DNA of 64,000 bases from UBA5066 sp048500275 (GTDB lineage: Bacteria; Acidobacteriota; Thermoanaerobaculia; UBA5066): the NCBI GenBank assembly GCA_048500275.1, contig JASNYI010000002.1, positions 806,001 to 870,000 of the forward strand, in the 5' to 3' direction. The notes under the pieces were generated by a model that saw only the letters and a list, made by a program, of their open reading frames with translations, had not been told where the DNA came from and searched no databases. Numbering within the stretch: the first letter of the stretch is position 1; every line of letters starts with the position of its first letter. Made by a program: the position numbers and the translations under genes. This document shows positions 16,144 through 24,681 of this stretch, in pieces.

Positions 16144-17304
16144 ATGACGAGATCGGGACGCCCCGCCTCCGAGACACGCCGGAACGTCCGGCGCGCCGGC
16201 GTCGCGTCCTCTTCGGGCCCCACGATCCGGGAGGTCGCGAGGGGCGCCGGGGTCTCCGTCGCCACGGTCTCGCGGGTCGTGAACGGGACCGCCGTCGTCC
16301 GGGAAGAGACCCGCCGGCGTGTCGAGGAGGAGGTCGCTCGCCTCCGTTACGCCCCGAACGCCGCGGCCCGGAGCCTGACCACGAGCCGCACGAATACGGT
16401 CGGCGTCATCCTGCCCGACATCTGGGGCGACTACTTCTCCGAGGTCATCCGGGGAATCGACCTCTCCGCGCGGCAGGCCGGCTACCACGTCCTCGTCTCC
16501 TCGTCCCACAGCGACGCGGCCGAGACGCGGGACGTCCTGCGCGCGATGCACGGGCGGGTCGACGGTGTCGTCCTGATGTCGCCCCACGCCACCCCGCGAT
16601 CGCTCGAGGCGTGGCTCCCGGTCTCGCTTCCGGTGGTCCTCCTCAACGTCCCGCCCGGCGGGGGGGGGCACCCGGTCCTGAACGTCGACAACCGGGGAGG
16701 CGCGCGCGCGATGGTCGCGCACCTCGTCGGGCTCGGCCATCGCCGTTTCGCCTTCGTGAACGGACCCGCCTCGAACTACGACGCGGCCGAGCGGCGTCGG
16801 GGATGCCGGGAAGCCCTCCGGACCTCGGGCCTCCCGGCGGAGGCCGCCGTCGAGATCGGCGGGGACTTCGGGGAGGAGTCGGGCGACGCTGCCGGGGAGG
16901 CGATCGTCCGCCTTTCGCCCAGGCCGACGGCGGTCTTCGCGGCGAACGATTCGATGGCCATCGGCGTCCTGTTCGCTCTCGCCCGGGCCGGCGTGAACGT
17001 GCCGGGAGACGTCGCCGTCGCCGGGTTCGACGACATCCCCATCGCCCGTTTCGCGAGCCCGCCGCTCTCGACCGTGCGACACGACATCCGGAAGCTCGGC
17101 GAGCGGGCGCTGGTCCGCCTCCTCGACGAGATCGCCGGCGAAGCGACCTCGCCCGCGGCCCGCGAGGTCCTTCCCTTCAGCCTCGTCCTCCGGGAATCGA
17201 CCGGGGACGGCGGGGCGGAGGGGACGGCAGGGCCGCCCCGCCCCGTACCCCAGAAGACGCGACTCCCCAATCGGTCTCTCGCTCGAAGGAGGAAGGCATC
17301 ATGA
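16144..17304 (+). CDS. LacI family transcriptional regulator
   Basis: A 386-residue DNA-binding repressor. The helix-turn-helix and hinge helix are at about residues 27-62 (TIREVARGAGVSVATVSRVVNG, then RYAPNAAARSL). The periplasmic-binding-protein-like effector domain follows (TNTVGVILPDIWGDYF, AVFAANDSMAIGVL, VAVAGFDDIPIARF). The effector is presumably a sugar released from the glucan handled by the downstream genes. About 25 N-terminal residues precede the HTH, more than usual, and the C-terminus has a short basic Pro-rich tail. The stop overlaps the ATG of the TonB receptor gene (ATGA), so regulator and receptor are translationally coupled. A palindromic operator lies just upstream. Confidence 0.93.
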   Translation: MTRSGRPASETRRNVRRAGVASSSGPTIREVARGAGVSVATVSRVVNGTAVVREETRRRVEEEVARLRYAPNAAARSLTTSRTNTVGVILPDIWGDYFSEVIRGIDLSARQAGYHVLVSSSHSDAAETRDVLRAMHGRVDGVVLMSPHATPRSLEAWLPVSLPVVLLNVPPGGGGHPVLNVDNRGGARAMVAHLVGLGHRRFAFVNGPASNYDAAERRRGCREALRTSGLPAEAAVEIGGDFGEESGDAAGEAIVRLSPRPTAVFAANDSMAIGVLFALARAGVNVPGDVAVAGFDDIPIARFASPPLSTVRHDIRKLGERALVRLLDEIAGEATSPAAREVLPFSLVLRESTGDGGAEGTAGPPRPVPQKTRLPNRSLARRRKAS

Positions 17305-20159
17305 GACGAAACGCAGGGCTGAAGGCCCTCACTGCCATTTCGGCCGTCGTCCTCGCCGCCGTGGCCCTCGTCGCCCTGCCGGTTCACGGCCAGACGACGA
17401 CGGCGCAGCTTCGTGGGACGGTCACCGATTCCCAGGGCCCGGTGCCGGGCGTCACCGTCACGGCCGTGAACACGGCGAGCGGCGCGCGGTTCACGGCCTC
17501 GGCCGCCGCGAACGGCAGCTACGCCCTGGTCCTCCCCGCCGGCGCGTACGAGATCTCCGTCGCGACCGGGGCGCACGGAGTCTGGAAGAGGGCGGTCCAG
17601 GTGGGAGTCGGCCAGAGCCTGACGCTCGACGTCGCGCTGCAGCCGGGCACGATGGCCGCCGAGGTCGCGGTCGTGGCCACGGCTGCCGCCGCCGAGGCCG
17701 AGCTCGTCACCTCGGAGGTCGCGACGAACGTCAGCCAGGCCCAGCTCCAGACGCTTCCGCAGTCGTCGCGGAACTTCCTGAACGCCGCCGTGCTCGCGCC
17801 CGGGGTCCGGATCTCGCGCGACGAGCTGAGGCAGGAGTACGGCTACGGCGCCCAGGGTTCGTCGAACACGAACATCTTCATCGACGGCACGAGCTACAAG
17901 AACGACGTCCTTCAGGGCGGTACGGTCGGGCAGGACTCGAGCCGCGGGAACCCGTTCCCCCAGAACGCCGTCCAGGAGTTCCGCGTCATCACCCAGAACT
18001 TCAAGGCGGAGTACCAGAAGGCCTCGAGCGCCATCATCACCGCGGTGACGAAGTCGGGGGCGAACGAGCTCAAGGGCGAGGTCTTCGCCTACTACCAGGA
18101 CAAGGGCCTCGTCGCGATCGACGGCGTCACGCAGCGAAAGGCCGACCAGGGCGGGTACGAGGCGGTGAAGCCCGAGTACTCCCGCTGGCAGCCCGGTGTC
18201 AGCCTCGGCGGGCCGGTCGTGAAGGACAAGCTCCACTTCTTCGCGTCCTACGAGGGGAACATGCAGGACCGCGAGTCCGAGGTGAGGCAGGACACCTGGG
18301 GCGCCTGGTCCTCCGAGTTCCGGGCGCCGTTCCGGCAGTACGAGGGGCTCTACCCGAGCGAGTTCCGGTCGACGCTCTTCTTCGGAAAGCTGACCGGGAC
18401 CCTCAACGACAGCACGACCTTCGACGTGTCGGCCGACTACCGTCACGAGACCGACATCCGGGGCTTCGGGGGGGCGACGAGCTTCCAGGCGGCGGAGAAC
18501 GTCAAGAACGACGTCTGGACGCTGCGCGGCAAGCACACGGCGCTTCTCGGGTCGGCCCTCAACGAGGCGACCGTCAGCTTCCAGCGCTACAAGTGGAACC
18601 CGGTCCCCGAGGACAACAGCATCGTCGGGCAGAACTACGAAGGGCTGATGCGGATCGGGAGCAAGGACACGCAGCAGAACTTCACCCAGGACCGGTTCGC
18701 CATCCGTGACGACGTGACGCTGATGAACCTGCAGTGGCAGGGGGACCACGTCGTCAAGCTGGGCGTCGCGGCCGACTTCATGGACTACAAGGTCATCAAG
18801 GAGCTGAACGGGAACCCGGTCTTCAACTTCCGGGCCACGACCTTCATCTCCACGCCGGGAGACATGCCGTACAACGCCGTGTACGGCGTTGGCAACCCGG
18901 ACCTTTCGACGCGGAACACCCAGTTCGGCTTCTTCCTCCAGGACGACTGGCGCATCGGCTCCCGCCTCACCGCGAACCTCGGCCTCCGGTGGGACTACGA
19001 GAGCGACATGCTCAACAACGACTACGAGACGCCGGCCGACATCCGCGAGGCGTTCAAGGGGATCTACCCGGCGGAGTACTTCACCGACGGGACGCAGCGC
19101 GACCCCTACTACGGGGCGATCCAGCCGCGCGTCGGCCTCTCCTGGGACGTCACCGGGAAGGGGAAGACGATCCTCCACGGCGGGTACGGCAAGTACTACG
19201 ACCGGACCCTCTTCAACGACATCCTCGACGAGAAGTACCGCCTCCAGTACATCGTGACGACGTTCTGGTTCTCGGCGGACGGGAGCCCCCAGGACGGGCG
19301 CCCGGCGATCGCGTGGGACCCGGCCTACTTCTCGGAGGCGGGCCTGCAGGCGCTCCTGGCGAGCGGCCAGGCGCCGCCCCCCGAGATCTTCCTGCTCAAC
19401 AACGAGACGAGACCGCCGTCGTCCGACCAGTGGAGCCTCGGCCTGCGCCACGACTTCGGCGGTTTCAACGCGTCGGTCGCGTACACCGGGGTCCACAGCA
19501 AGAACCAGCTCACCTGGACCTGCGGCATCAAGGCCGCGAACGGCGGCTGCGACTGGGGCGCCCGCCCCGCTCCCGGCTACGGCTTCTCGCTCCTCTCGCG
19601 CGGCAAGGAGACCTGGTTCGACTCGATCCAGGTGGTCCTCGACAAGCCCTTCCGCAACGGGTGGGGCGCCTCGCTCTCCTACGTCTGGGGGGACGCCGAG
19701 CAGACCGGCAACGACCTCTTCAGCTGGGGCACGTTCGACCCGGTCAACGGCATCCGGCAGCGGAGCAACATCGCGCAGGAGCACCAGATCACGCTCTCGG
19801 CCGTGGCGCAGCTCCCGTGGGAGCTCCGCCTCTCGACGCTCGTCACGACCGGATCGGGCTTCCCCTTCTACGTCACAGACTGCTCGGCGGGCTGGGACAG
19901 GTGCGTCGAGATGATCGGGGGCGGCGACCCGCCCAAGTGGACGCAGAGCGTCGACGTGAGGCTCGAGAAGCGTTTCTCCTTCGGCGGCTCGTACGGGCTG
20001 AACGTCTTCGCCGAGGTGCTCAACATCTCCAACTACACCAACGAGGGGGGCTACGAAGGCTTCAAGCCGGCTCTCCCCGAGGTGAACGCGAACTTCGGCA
20101 AGGCCAACTTCGGCTACAACCCGCGCCGGATCCAGTTCGGCGCCAGCTTCGGCTTCTGA
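17301..20159 (+). CDS. TonB-dependent outer-membrane receptor (Oar-like, carboxypeptidase-regulatory domain)
   Basis: A 952-residue outer-membrane protein. The signal peptide ends near VHGQ (about residue 33). A CarboxypepD_reg-like beta-sandwich follows (LRGTVTDSQGPVPGVTVTAVN, about 38-115), then a plug domain (LQTLPQSSRNFLNAAVLAPGV; NIFIDGTSYKNDVLQG), and a long beta-barrel with aromatic strand ends that terminates in Phe (GASFGF), as needed for BAM insertion. ATG at 17301 with the ribosome site AAGGAGGAA, overlapping the lacI stop. Placed at the head of a glycan operon, it most likely imports an oligosaccharide, as SusC-like receptors do, although no SusD gene is present. Confidence 0.9.
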   Translation: MRRNAGLKALTAISAVVLAAVALVALPVHGQTTTAQLRGTVTDSQGPVPGVTVTAVNTASGARFTASAAANGSYALVLPAGAYEISVATGAHGVWKRAVQVGVGQSLTLDVALQPGTMAAEVAVVATAAAAEAELVTSEVATNVSQAQLQTLPQSSRNFLNAAVLAPGVRISRDELRQEYGYGAQGSSNTNIFIDGTSYKNDVLQGGTVGQDSSRGNPFPQNAVQEFRVITQNFKAEYQKASSAIITAVTKSGANELKGEVFAYYQDKGLVAIDGVTQRKADQGGYEAVKPEYSRWQPGVSLGGPVVKDKLHFFASYEGNMQDRESEVRQDTWGAWSSEFRAPFRQYEGLYPSEFRSTLFFGKLTGTLNDSTTFDVSADYRHETDIRGFGGATSFQAAENVKNDVWTLRGKHTALLGSALNEATVSFQRYKWNPVPEDNSIVGQNYEGLMRIGSKDTQQNFTQDRFAIRDDVTLMNLQWQGDHVVKLGVAADFMDYKVIKELNGNPVFNFRATTFISTPGDMPYNAVYGVGNPDLSTRNTQFGFFLQDDWRIGSRLTANLGLRWDYESDMLNNDYETPADIREAFKGIYPAEYFTDGTQRDPYYGAIQPRVGLSWDVTGKGKTILHGGYGKYYDRTLFNDILDEKYRLQYIVTTFWFSADGSPQDGRPAIAWDPAYFSEAGLQALLASGQAPPPEIFLLNNETRPPSSDQWSLGLRHDFGGFNASVAYTGVHSKNQLTWTCGIKAANGGCDWGARPAPGYGFSLLSRGKETWFDSIQVVLDKPFRNGWGASLSYVWGDAEQTGNDLFSWGTFDPVNGIRQRSNIAQEHQITLSAVAQLPWELRLSTLVTTGSGFPFYVTDCSAGWDRCVEMIGGGDPPKWTQSVDVRLEKRFSFGGSYGLNVFAEVLNISNYTNEGGYEGFKPALPEVNANFGKANFGYNPRRIQFGASFGF

Positions 20160-20169
20160 GGAGCTCCGG

Positions 20170-21666
20170 GTGATCCCGCGGCCCGCGGTCCGGTTCGTCG
20201 CGTCCCTCCTTTTCGCGACGTTGCTCGCGGGCTGCGGGAGTCCCTCTTCCGCGCGCGCGGGGGACGAGGGTCCCTCGCGCGCGCGGGTCGTCGCTCCTCC
20301 CGTCGAGGCGCCGGTCACGACGGTGCCCCGGACGGTCGACCTCTTCGTCGACGAGCTCCAGCACCGGTCGTTCCGGTGGTTCTGGGACACCGCGAACCCG
20401 AAGAACGGCCTCGTCCCCGATCGCTGGCCCGCCCCGTCGTTTTCGAGCGTCGCGGCCGTCGGCTTCGGCCTCTCGGCGTACCTCGTGGGCGCCGAGCGGG
20501 GCTGGGTGACGCGAGAAGAGGCGCGAGATCGCGTCCTCACAACGCTCCGCTTCTTCTGGAACGCCCCGCAGGGGCCGTCCTCGGACGGGGCGACCGGCTA
20601 CCGGGGCTTCTTCTACCACTTCCTCGACATGGAGACGGGGCGCCGGTGGAACAGGGAGATCGAGCTCTCCTCGATCGACACGACCCTCTTCCTCGCGGGC
20701 GCCCTCTCGGCCGGGGTCTACTTCGACCGCGACGACCCCGCGGAGGCCGAGGTGCGCGAGCTGGCGACGAAGCTCTACGAGCGGGTCGACTGGCGGTGGA
20801 TGCAGCCGAGGCCCGCGCGTGTCGCCATGGCCTGGTACCCGGAGTCGGGCTTCGGCGTCGCGGACTGGAACGGCTACGACGAGTCGATGATCCTCTACGT
20901 CCTCGCCCTCGGCTCGCCGACGTTCCCTGCGACCGACGGGGCGTGGAAAGCCTTCTGCTCGACCTACCGGTGGGCGGAGCACGAAGGGCAGACGTACCTC
21001 AACTTCGCCCCGCTCTTCGGCCACCAGTTCTCCCACGCCTGGGTCGACTTCCGCGGCATCCTCGACGAGTTCATGCGTGAGAAGGGGATCGACTACTTCG
21101 AGAACTCCCGGCGCGCCGTCCTCGCCCAGCGGGCCTACGCGATCCGCAACCCGCTGGGCTTCCGCGGCTACTCGGCCGACGTCTGGGGCCTTTCGGCCTG
21201 CGACGGTCCGGCCGACGTGACCGCGACCGTCGACGGGCGGGAGCGGAAGTTCGTCACGTACGGCGCGAGGGGCGTCTCCTCCTTCTGGTCCCACGACGAC
21301 GGCACCATCACGCCGATGGCCGCGGCCGCCTCTCTCCCGTTCGCCCCCGAGGTCGTCCTCCCGGCGATCAAGGCCATGAGAGAGATCCACGGCGAGCACC
21401 TGTGGGGGGAGTACGGGTTCCTCGACGCCTTCAACCCGACGTTCCGGGTCACCGGGGTCTCGACGCCGCTCGGTAAAGTGGTGCCGGAGGGAGGGTGGTA
21501 CGCGACCAACTACCTCGGCATCGACCAGGGGCCGATCGTCCTGATGATCGAGAACCACAGGAGCGGCCTCCTCTGGCGCCTCATGCGGAACTCCCCGCCG
21601 GTCGCCGCAGGCCTGAAGAGGGCGGGCTTCTCGGGCGGCTGGCTCGACGAGGCGTCGAGCCGATGA
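20170..21666 (+). CDS. Lipoprotein glycoside hydrolase, GH144-like (glucoamylase/PF10091 fold)
   Basis: A 498-residue lipoprotein: a short signal, then lipobox LLAGC with Cys22. The body matches the Glycoamylase (PF10091) (alpha/alpha)6 family that founds GH144, which includes bacterial endo-beta-1,2-glucanases. Characteristic stretches are HRSFRWFWDTANPKNGLVPD, SVAAVGFGLSAY, GFFYHFLDMETGRRW, SSIDTTLFLAGAL and MILYVLALGSPTFP. The likely role is cutting a beta-glucan, probably beta-1,2-linked, outside the cytoplasm before uptake. GTG start 10 bases after the receptor stop; its own stop overlaps the next ATG. Specificity within PF10091 cannot be proved from sequence alone. Confidence 0.85.
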   Translation: MIPRPAVRFVASLLFATLLAGCGSPSSARAGDEGPSRARVVAPPVEAPVTTVPRTVDLFVDELQHRSFRWFWDTANPKNGLVPDRWPAPSFSSVAAVGFGLSAYLVGAERGWVTREEARDRVLTTLRFFWNAPQGPSSDGATGYRGFFYHFLDMETGRRWNREIELSSIDTTLFLAGALSAGVYFDRDDPAEAEVRELATKLYERVDWRWMQPRPARVAMAWYPESGFGVADWNGYDESMILYVLALGSPTFPATDGAWKAFCSTYRWAEHEGQTYLNFAPLFGHQFSHAWVDFRGILDEFMREKGIDYFENSRRAVLAQRAYAIRNPLGFRGYSADVWGLSACDGPADVTATVDGRERKFVTYGARGVSSFWSHDDGTITPMAAAASLPFAPEVVLPAIKAMREIHGEHLWGEYGFLDAFNPTFRVTGVSTPLGKVVPEGGWYATNYLGIDQGPIVLMIENHRSGLLWRLMRNSPPVAAGLKRAGFSGGWLDEASSR

Positions 21667-22958
21667 GGTCCCTCGCCGCGGGCCTCCTGATGGCCGCGGC
21701 GACGGCCTCGGGTTGCGGCGGGGGCCGCGGCGAGGCCGTGCGTCTCTGGGCCTTCGGGCGCGAGGGGGAGGTCGTTCGCGAGCTCGTGCCGGAGCTGGAG
21801 CGGCGCCACCCCGGCCTGCGGGTCGAGGTGCAGCAGATCCCATGGACCGCGGCCCACGAGAAGCTCCTCACCGCCTTCGTCGGGCGGGAGATGCCCGACG
21901 TGGCGCAGATGGGGAACACCTGGATTCCCGAGATGGCGGCCCTCGGGGCCGTCGAGCCGCTCGACGCGCGCGTCGCCGCGAGCGCGGCCGTCGACAGGGA
22001 AGACTACTTTCCGGGGATCTGGGAGACGAACGTCCTCGACGGCGTCCTCTACGGCGTTCCCTGGTACGTCGACACCCGCCTCGTCTTCTACCGCAAAGAC
22101 CTCCTGGCGGCCGCCGGTGTGCCGGAGATGCCCCGCACCTGGAGCGCCTGGCGAGCCGCGATGGAGGCGGTGGGCCGGAAGGGAGGGCCGGGACGGTACG
22201 GGCTCCTCCTGCCGACGAACGAGTGGGCGCAGCCGGTGACCCTGGCCGTCGCCGCCGGCGCCGAGCTCCTGTCGGACGGGGGCCGGCATGGCGCCTTCCG
22301 GGCCCCCGAGTTCCGGCGGGCGGCGGAGTTCTTCGTCGGCCTCTACCGCGACGGCCTCGCGCCGCCGCTGGCCAACTCGCAGGTCGCGAACCTCTACCAG
22401 CAGATGGCCGCGGGCGAGTTCGCGATGTACGTCACCGGGCCGTGGAACCTCGGCGAGTTTCGGCGGCGGCTCCCGGCGACCCTCCAGGACGCCTGGGCGA
22501 CGGCGCCTCTCCCGGCGCCCGACGGGTTGCCGTGGCCGGGCCTGTCGCTGGCCGGGGGCTCGAGCCTCGTCGTCTTCCGCTCGTCGGAGAAGAAGGACGC
22601 GGCGTGGAAGGTCGTCGAGTTCCTCTCCGAGCCCGCGACGCAGAAGCGATTCTGGGCCCTCTGCGGGGACCTGCCGGCGCGCCGGTCGGCCTGGGACGAG
22701 CCGGCCCTCGCCGGGGACGCGCGGACCGCCTCGTTCCGGCTCCAGCTCGAGCACGTGCGGGCGACGCCGAAGGTGCCGGAGTGGGAGCAGATCGCCGCGA
22801 AGGTCTGGGAGCGCCTCGAGCCGGTCGCGAGGGGAGCGAAGGGGCTCGAAGCGTCTCTCGCGGCGCTCGACGCCGACGTCGACGCGATCCTCGAGAAGCG
22901 GCGCTGGCTGCTCGACCGCAAGGCCGCCCTGCAGACCCCCGCGGAGGCGCCGCGGTGA
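21663..22958 (+). CDS. Carbohydrate ABC transporter substrate-binding lipoprotein
   Basis: Extracellular solute-binding protein family 1 (MalE-like), 431 residues, with a lipobox at TASGC (Cys18). Typical blocks are VRLWAFGREGEVVRELVPE at the start of the first lobe, MPDVAQMGNTWIPEMAALGAVEPLD, and the hinge/second-lobe GLLLPTNEW and GEFAMYVTGPWNLGEF. It binds an oligosaccharide for the two permeases encoded immediately downstream. The ATG overlaps the previous stop (ATGA) and its stop overlaps the next GTG. In Listeria, related proteins bind sophoro-oligosaccharides, which is compatible with the GH144 and GH94 genes here, but this ligand is inferred. Confidence 0.93.
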   Translation: MRSLAAGLLMAAATASGCGGGRGEAVRLWAFGREGEVVRELVPELERRHPGLRVEVQQIPWTAAHEKLLTAFVGREMPDVAQMGNTWIPEMAALGAVEPLDARVAASAAVDREDYFPGIWETNVLDGVLYGVPWYVDTRLVFYRKDLLAAAGVPEMPRTWSAWRAAMEAVGRKGGPGRYGLLLPTNEWAQPVTLAVAAGAELLSDGGRHGAFRAPEFRRAAEFFVGLYRDGLAPPLANSQVANLYQQMAAGEFAMYVTGPWNLGEFRRRLPATLQDAWATAPLPAPDGLPWPGLSLAGGSSLVVFRSSEKKDAAWKVVEFLSEPATQKRFWALCGDLPARRSAWDEPALAGDARTASFRLQLEHVRATPKVPEWEQIAAKVWERLEPVARGAKGLEASLAALDADVDAILEKRRWLLDRKAALQTPAEAPR

Positions 22959-23860
22959 CGCGTCTCTCCTCCTGGCGGGCGCGGGAGGCGGGCGCGGGCT
23001 TTCTTCTCCTCGCCCCAGGCCTCCTCCTCCTCTGCGTCTTCCTCGCCCTCCCGGTCGTCGCCTCGCTCCTCCTGAGCCTGACCGACTTCGACCTCTACGC
23101 GATCGGCGACCCTTCCGCCGCCCGGATCGTCGGCCTCGCGAACTACGCCCGCCTCCTCCAGGACCCCGTCTTCTGGAGGGCCCTGGCGAACACGTTCTTC
23201 TTCGTCCTCGTCGGCGGCCCGCTCACCGTCGGCCTCGCGCTCGGCGCGGCACTCCTCCTCAACCACAGGCTCGTCCGTTTCCCGGGGCTCTTCCGGACGA
23301 TCTACTTCGCTCCCGTCGTCACGACGCTCGTGGCCGTCGCGGCGGTCTGGAAGTACCTCTACCACCCCCGGTTCGGCCTGCTGAACGCCGCCCTCGACGT
23401 CTTCGGGATCCCGCCGGTCGACTGGCTCGGCGACCCGCGCTGGGCGATGCCCGCGATCGTCCTCATGGCGGCCTGGAAGAACTTCGGCGCGAGCATGATC
23501 ATCTTCGTCGCGGGGCTGAAGGCGATTCCCGAGAGCCTCTACGAAGCGGCCCGCATCGACGGGGCCGGCCCGTGGCAACGGTTCCGGCGCATCACCGTGC
23601 CGCTCCTCTCTCCGACGTTCCTCTTCGTCGGCCTCACGACGACGATCGGCTACTTCCAGCTCTTCGCCGAGCCGTACGTCATGACGGGGGGCGATGGCGG
23701 GCCGATGAACGCCACGCTCTCCGTGGCTCTCTACATGTACAAGCAGGGCTTCCGCTGGTGGAGCATGGGCTCGGCCGCGGCCATCGCCTTCGTCCTCTTC
23801 GCCGTCATCCTCGCCGCGACGCTCCTGCAGCGGCGCCTCCAGAAGGGAGACGGCTCGTGA
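22955..23860 (+). CDS. Sugar ABC transporter permease (MalF/UgpA-like)
   Basis: Inner-membrane permease of 301 residues with six predicted helices, the first being GFLLLAPGLLLLCVFLALPVV. The conserved EAA loop that contacts the ATPase is present (SLYEAARIDGAGPWQRFRRITVPLL). GTG start inside GTGA, overlapping the binding-protein stop. It forms a heterodimer with the next gene product. Confidence 0.93.
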   Translation: MTRLSSWRAREAGAGFLLLAPGLLLLCVFLALPVVASLLLSLTDFDLYAIGDPSAARIVGLANYARLLQDPVFWRALANTFFFVLVGGPLTVGLALGAALLLNHRLVRFPGLFRTIYFAPVVTTLVAVAAVWKYLYHPRFGLLNAALDVFGIPPVDWLGDPRWAMPAIVLMAAWKNFGASMIIFVAGLKAIPESLYEAARIDGAGPWQRFRRITVPLLSPTFLFVGLTTTIGYFQLFAEPYVMTGGDGGPMNATLSVALYMYKQGFRWWSMGSAAAIAFVLFAVILAATLLQRRLQKGDGS

Positions 23861-24681
23861 AGAGGAAGACCCTCGCCACGATCGGTGTCCACGCCGCGCT
23901 CGTCGCCGGCGCCGTCGTCACGCTCGCGCCGCTCCTCTGGATGGTCTCCGCGTCCTTCATGGCGCCGGGAGAGGCGAACGCCTCCCCCCCGCCGCTCCTG
24001 CCGCGCCGGGCGTCCCTCGAGCAATACCGCGAGCTCTTCCTGCGGCTCGACCTGGGGCGCTCCTTCCTCAACAGCACGCTCCTCGCCCTGTCCGCGGCGC
24101 TCCTCTCGGTCGTCGTGAACGCGGCGGCGGGCTACGCGTTCGCCAAGCTCCGCTTCCCGGCGCGCGGGCCGCTCTTCGCCGGGCTCCTCGCCGCGATGGT
24201 CATCCCGGGGCAGGTCGCTATGCTGCCGGTCTTCCTCCTCTTGCGCTCGGCGGGGCTCGTGAATTCCTACGCGGGGGTGATCCTCCCCGGCGTCGCCAGC
24301 ATCTTCGGCATCTTCCTCGTCCGGCAGTTCGCGTCGTCCCTCCCCGACGAGCTCCTCGACGCCGCCCGGATCGACGGGGCGGGGGAGCTGCGGATCTTCT
24401 GGTCGATCGTCCTGCCGCTCTGCCGGCCGATCCTCGTCACGCTCGGCGTCCTGACGTTCCTCGGGACGTGGAACGACTTCATGTGGCCCCTCATCGTCCT
24501 GACCGACGACACGAAGTGGACGCTCACGGTCGCCCTGGCGAGCCTCGCGGGGGAGCACGTCCAGGACACGGAGCTGATGATGGCCGGAGCGGTCGTCACC
24601 GTCCTTCCCGCCCTCCTCCTCTTCCTCGCCCTCCAGCGTTCCTACCTGGACGGCATCACCGCCGGGAGCGTGAAGGAATGA
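23857..24681 (+). CDS. Sugar ABC transporter permease (MalG/UgpE-like)
   Basis: A 274-residue inner-membrane permease, partner of the preceding gene. The N-terminal helix (HAALVAGAVVTLAPLLWMVSASF) and the EAA-type loop (LLDAARIDGAGELRIFWSIVLPL) fit the CUT1 subfamily. The GTG start overlaps the previous stop, and its stop overlaps the next ATG. No ATP-binding subunit is encoded in this operon, so the transporter probably uses a shared MsmK/UgpC-type ATPase encoded elsewhere. Confidence 0.93.
   Translation: MKRKTLATIGVHAALVAGAVVTLAPLLWMVSASFMAPGEANASPPPLLPRRASLEQYRELFLRLDLGRSFLNSTLLALSAALLSVVVNAAAGYAFAKLRFPARGPLFAGLLAAMVIPGQVAMLPVFLLLRSAGLVNSYAGVILPGVASIFGIFLVRQFASSLPDELLDAARIDGAGELRIFWSIVLPLCRPILVTLGVLTFLGTWNDFMWPLIVLTDDTKWTLTVALASLAGEHVQDTELMMAGAVVTVLPALLLFLALQRSYLDGITAGSVKE

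Noticed and set aside
16776..20540. 1254-codon minus-strand open frame opposite lacI and the TonB receptor
   Set aside because: Antisense shadow; composition is Arg/Val/Glu/Ala-rich with no domain, and the plus-strand frame has a signal peptide, plug and barrel.
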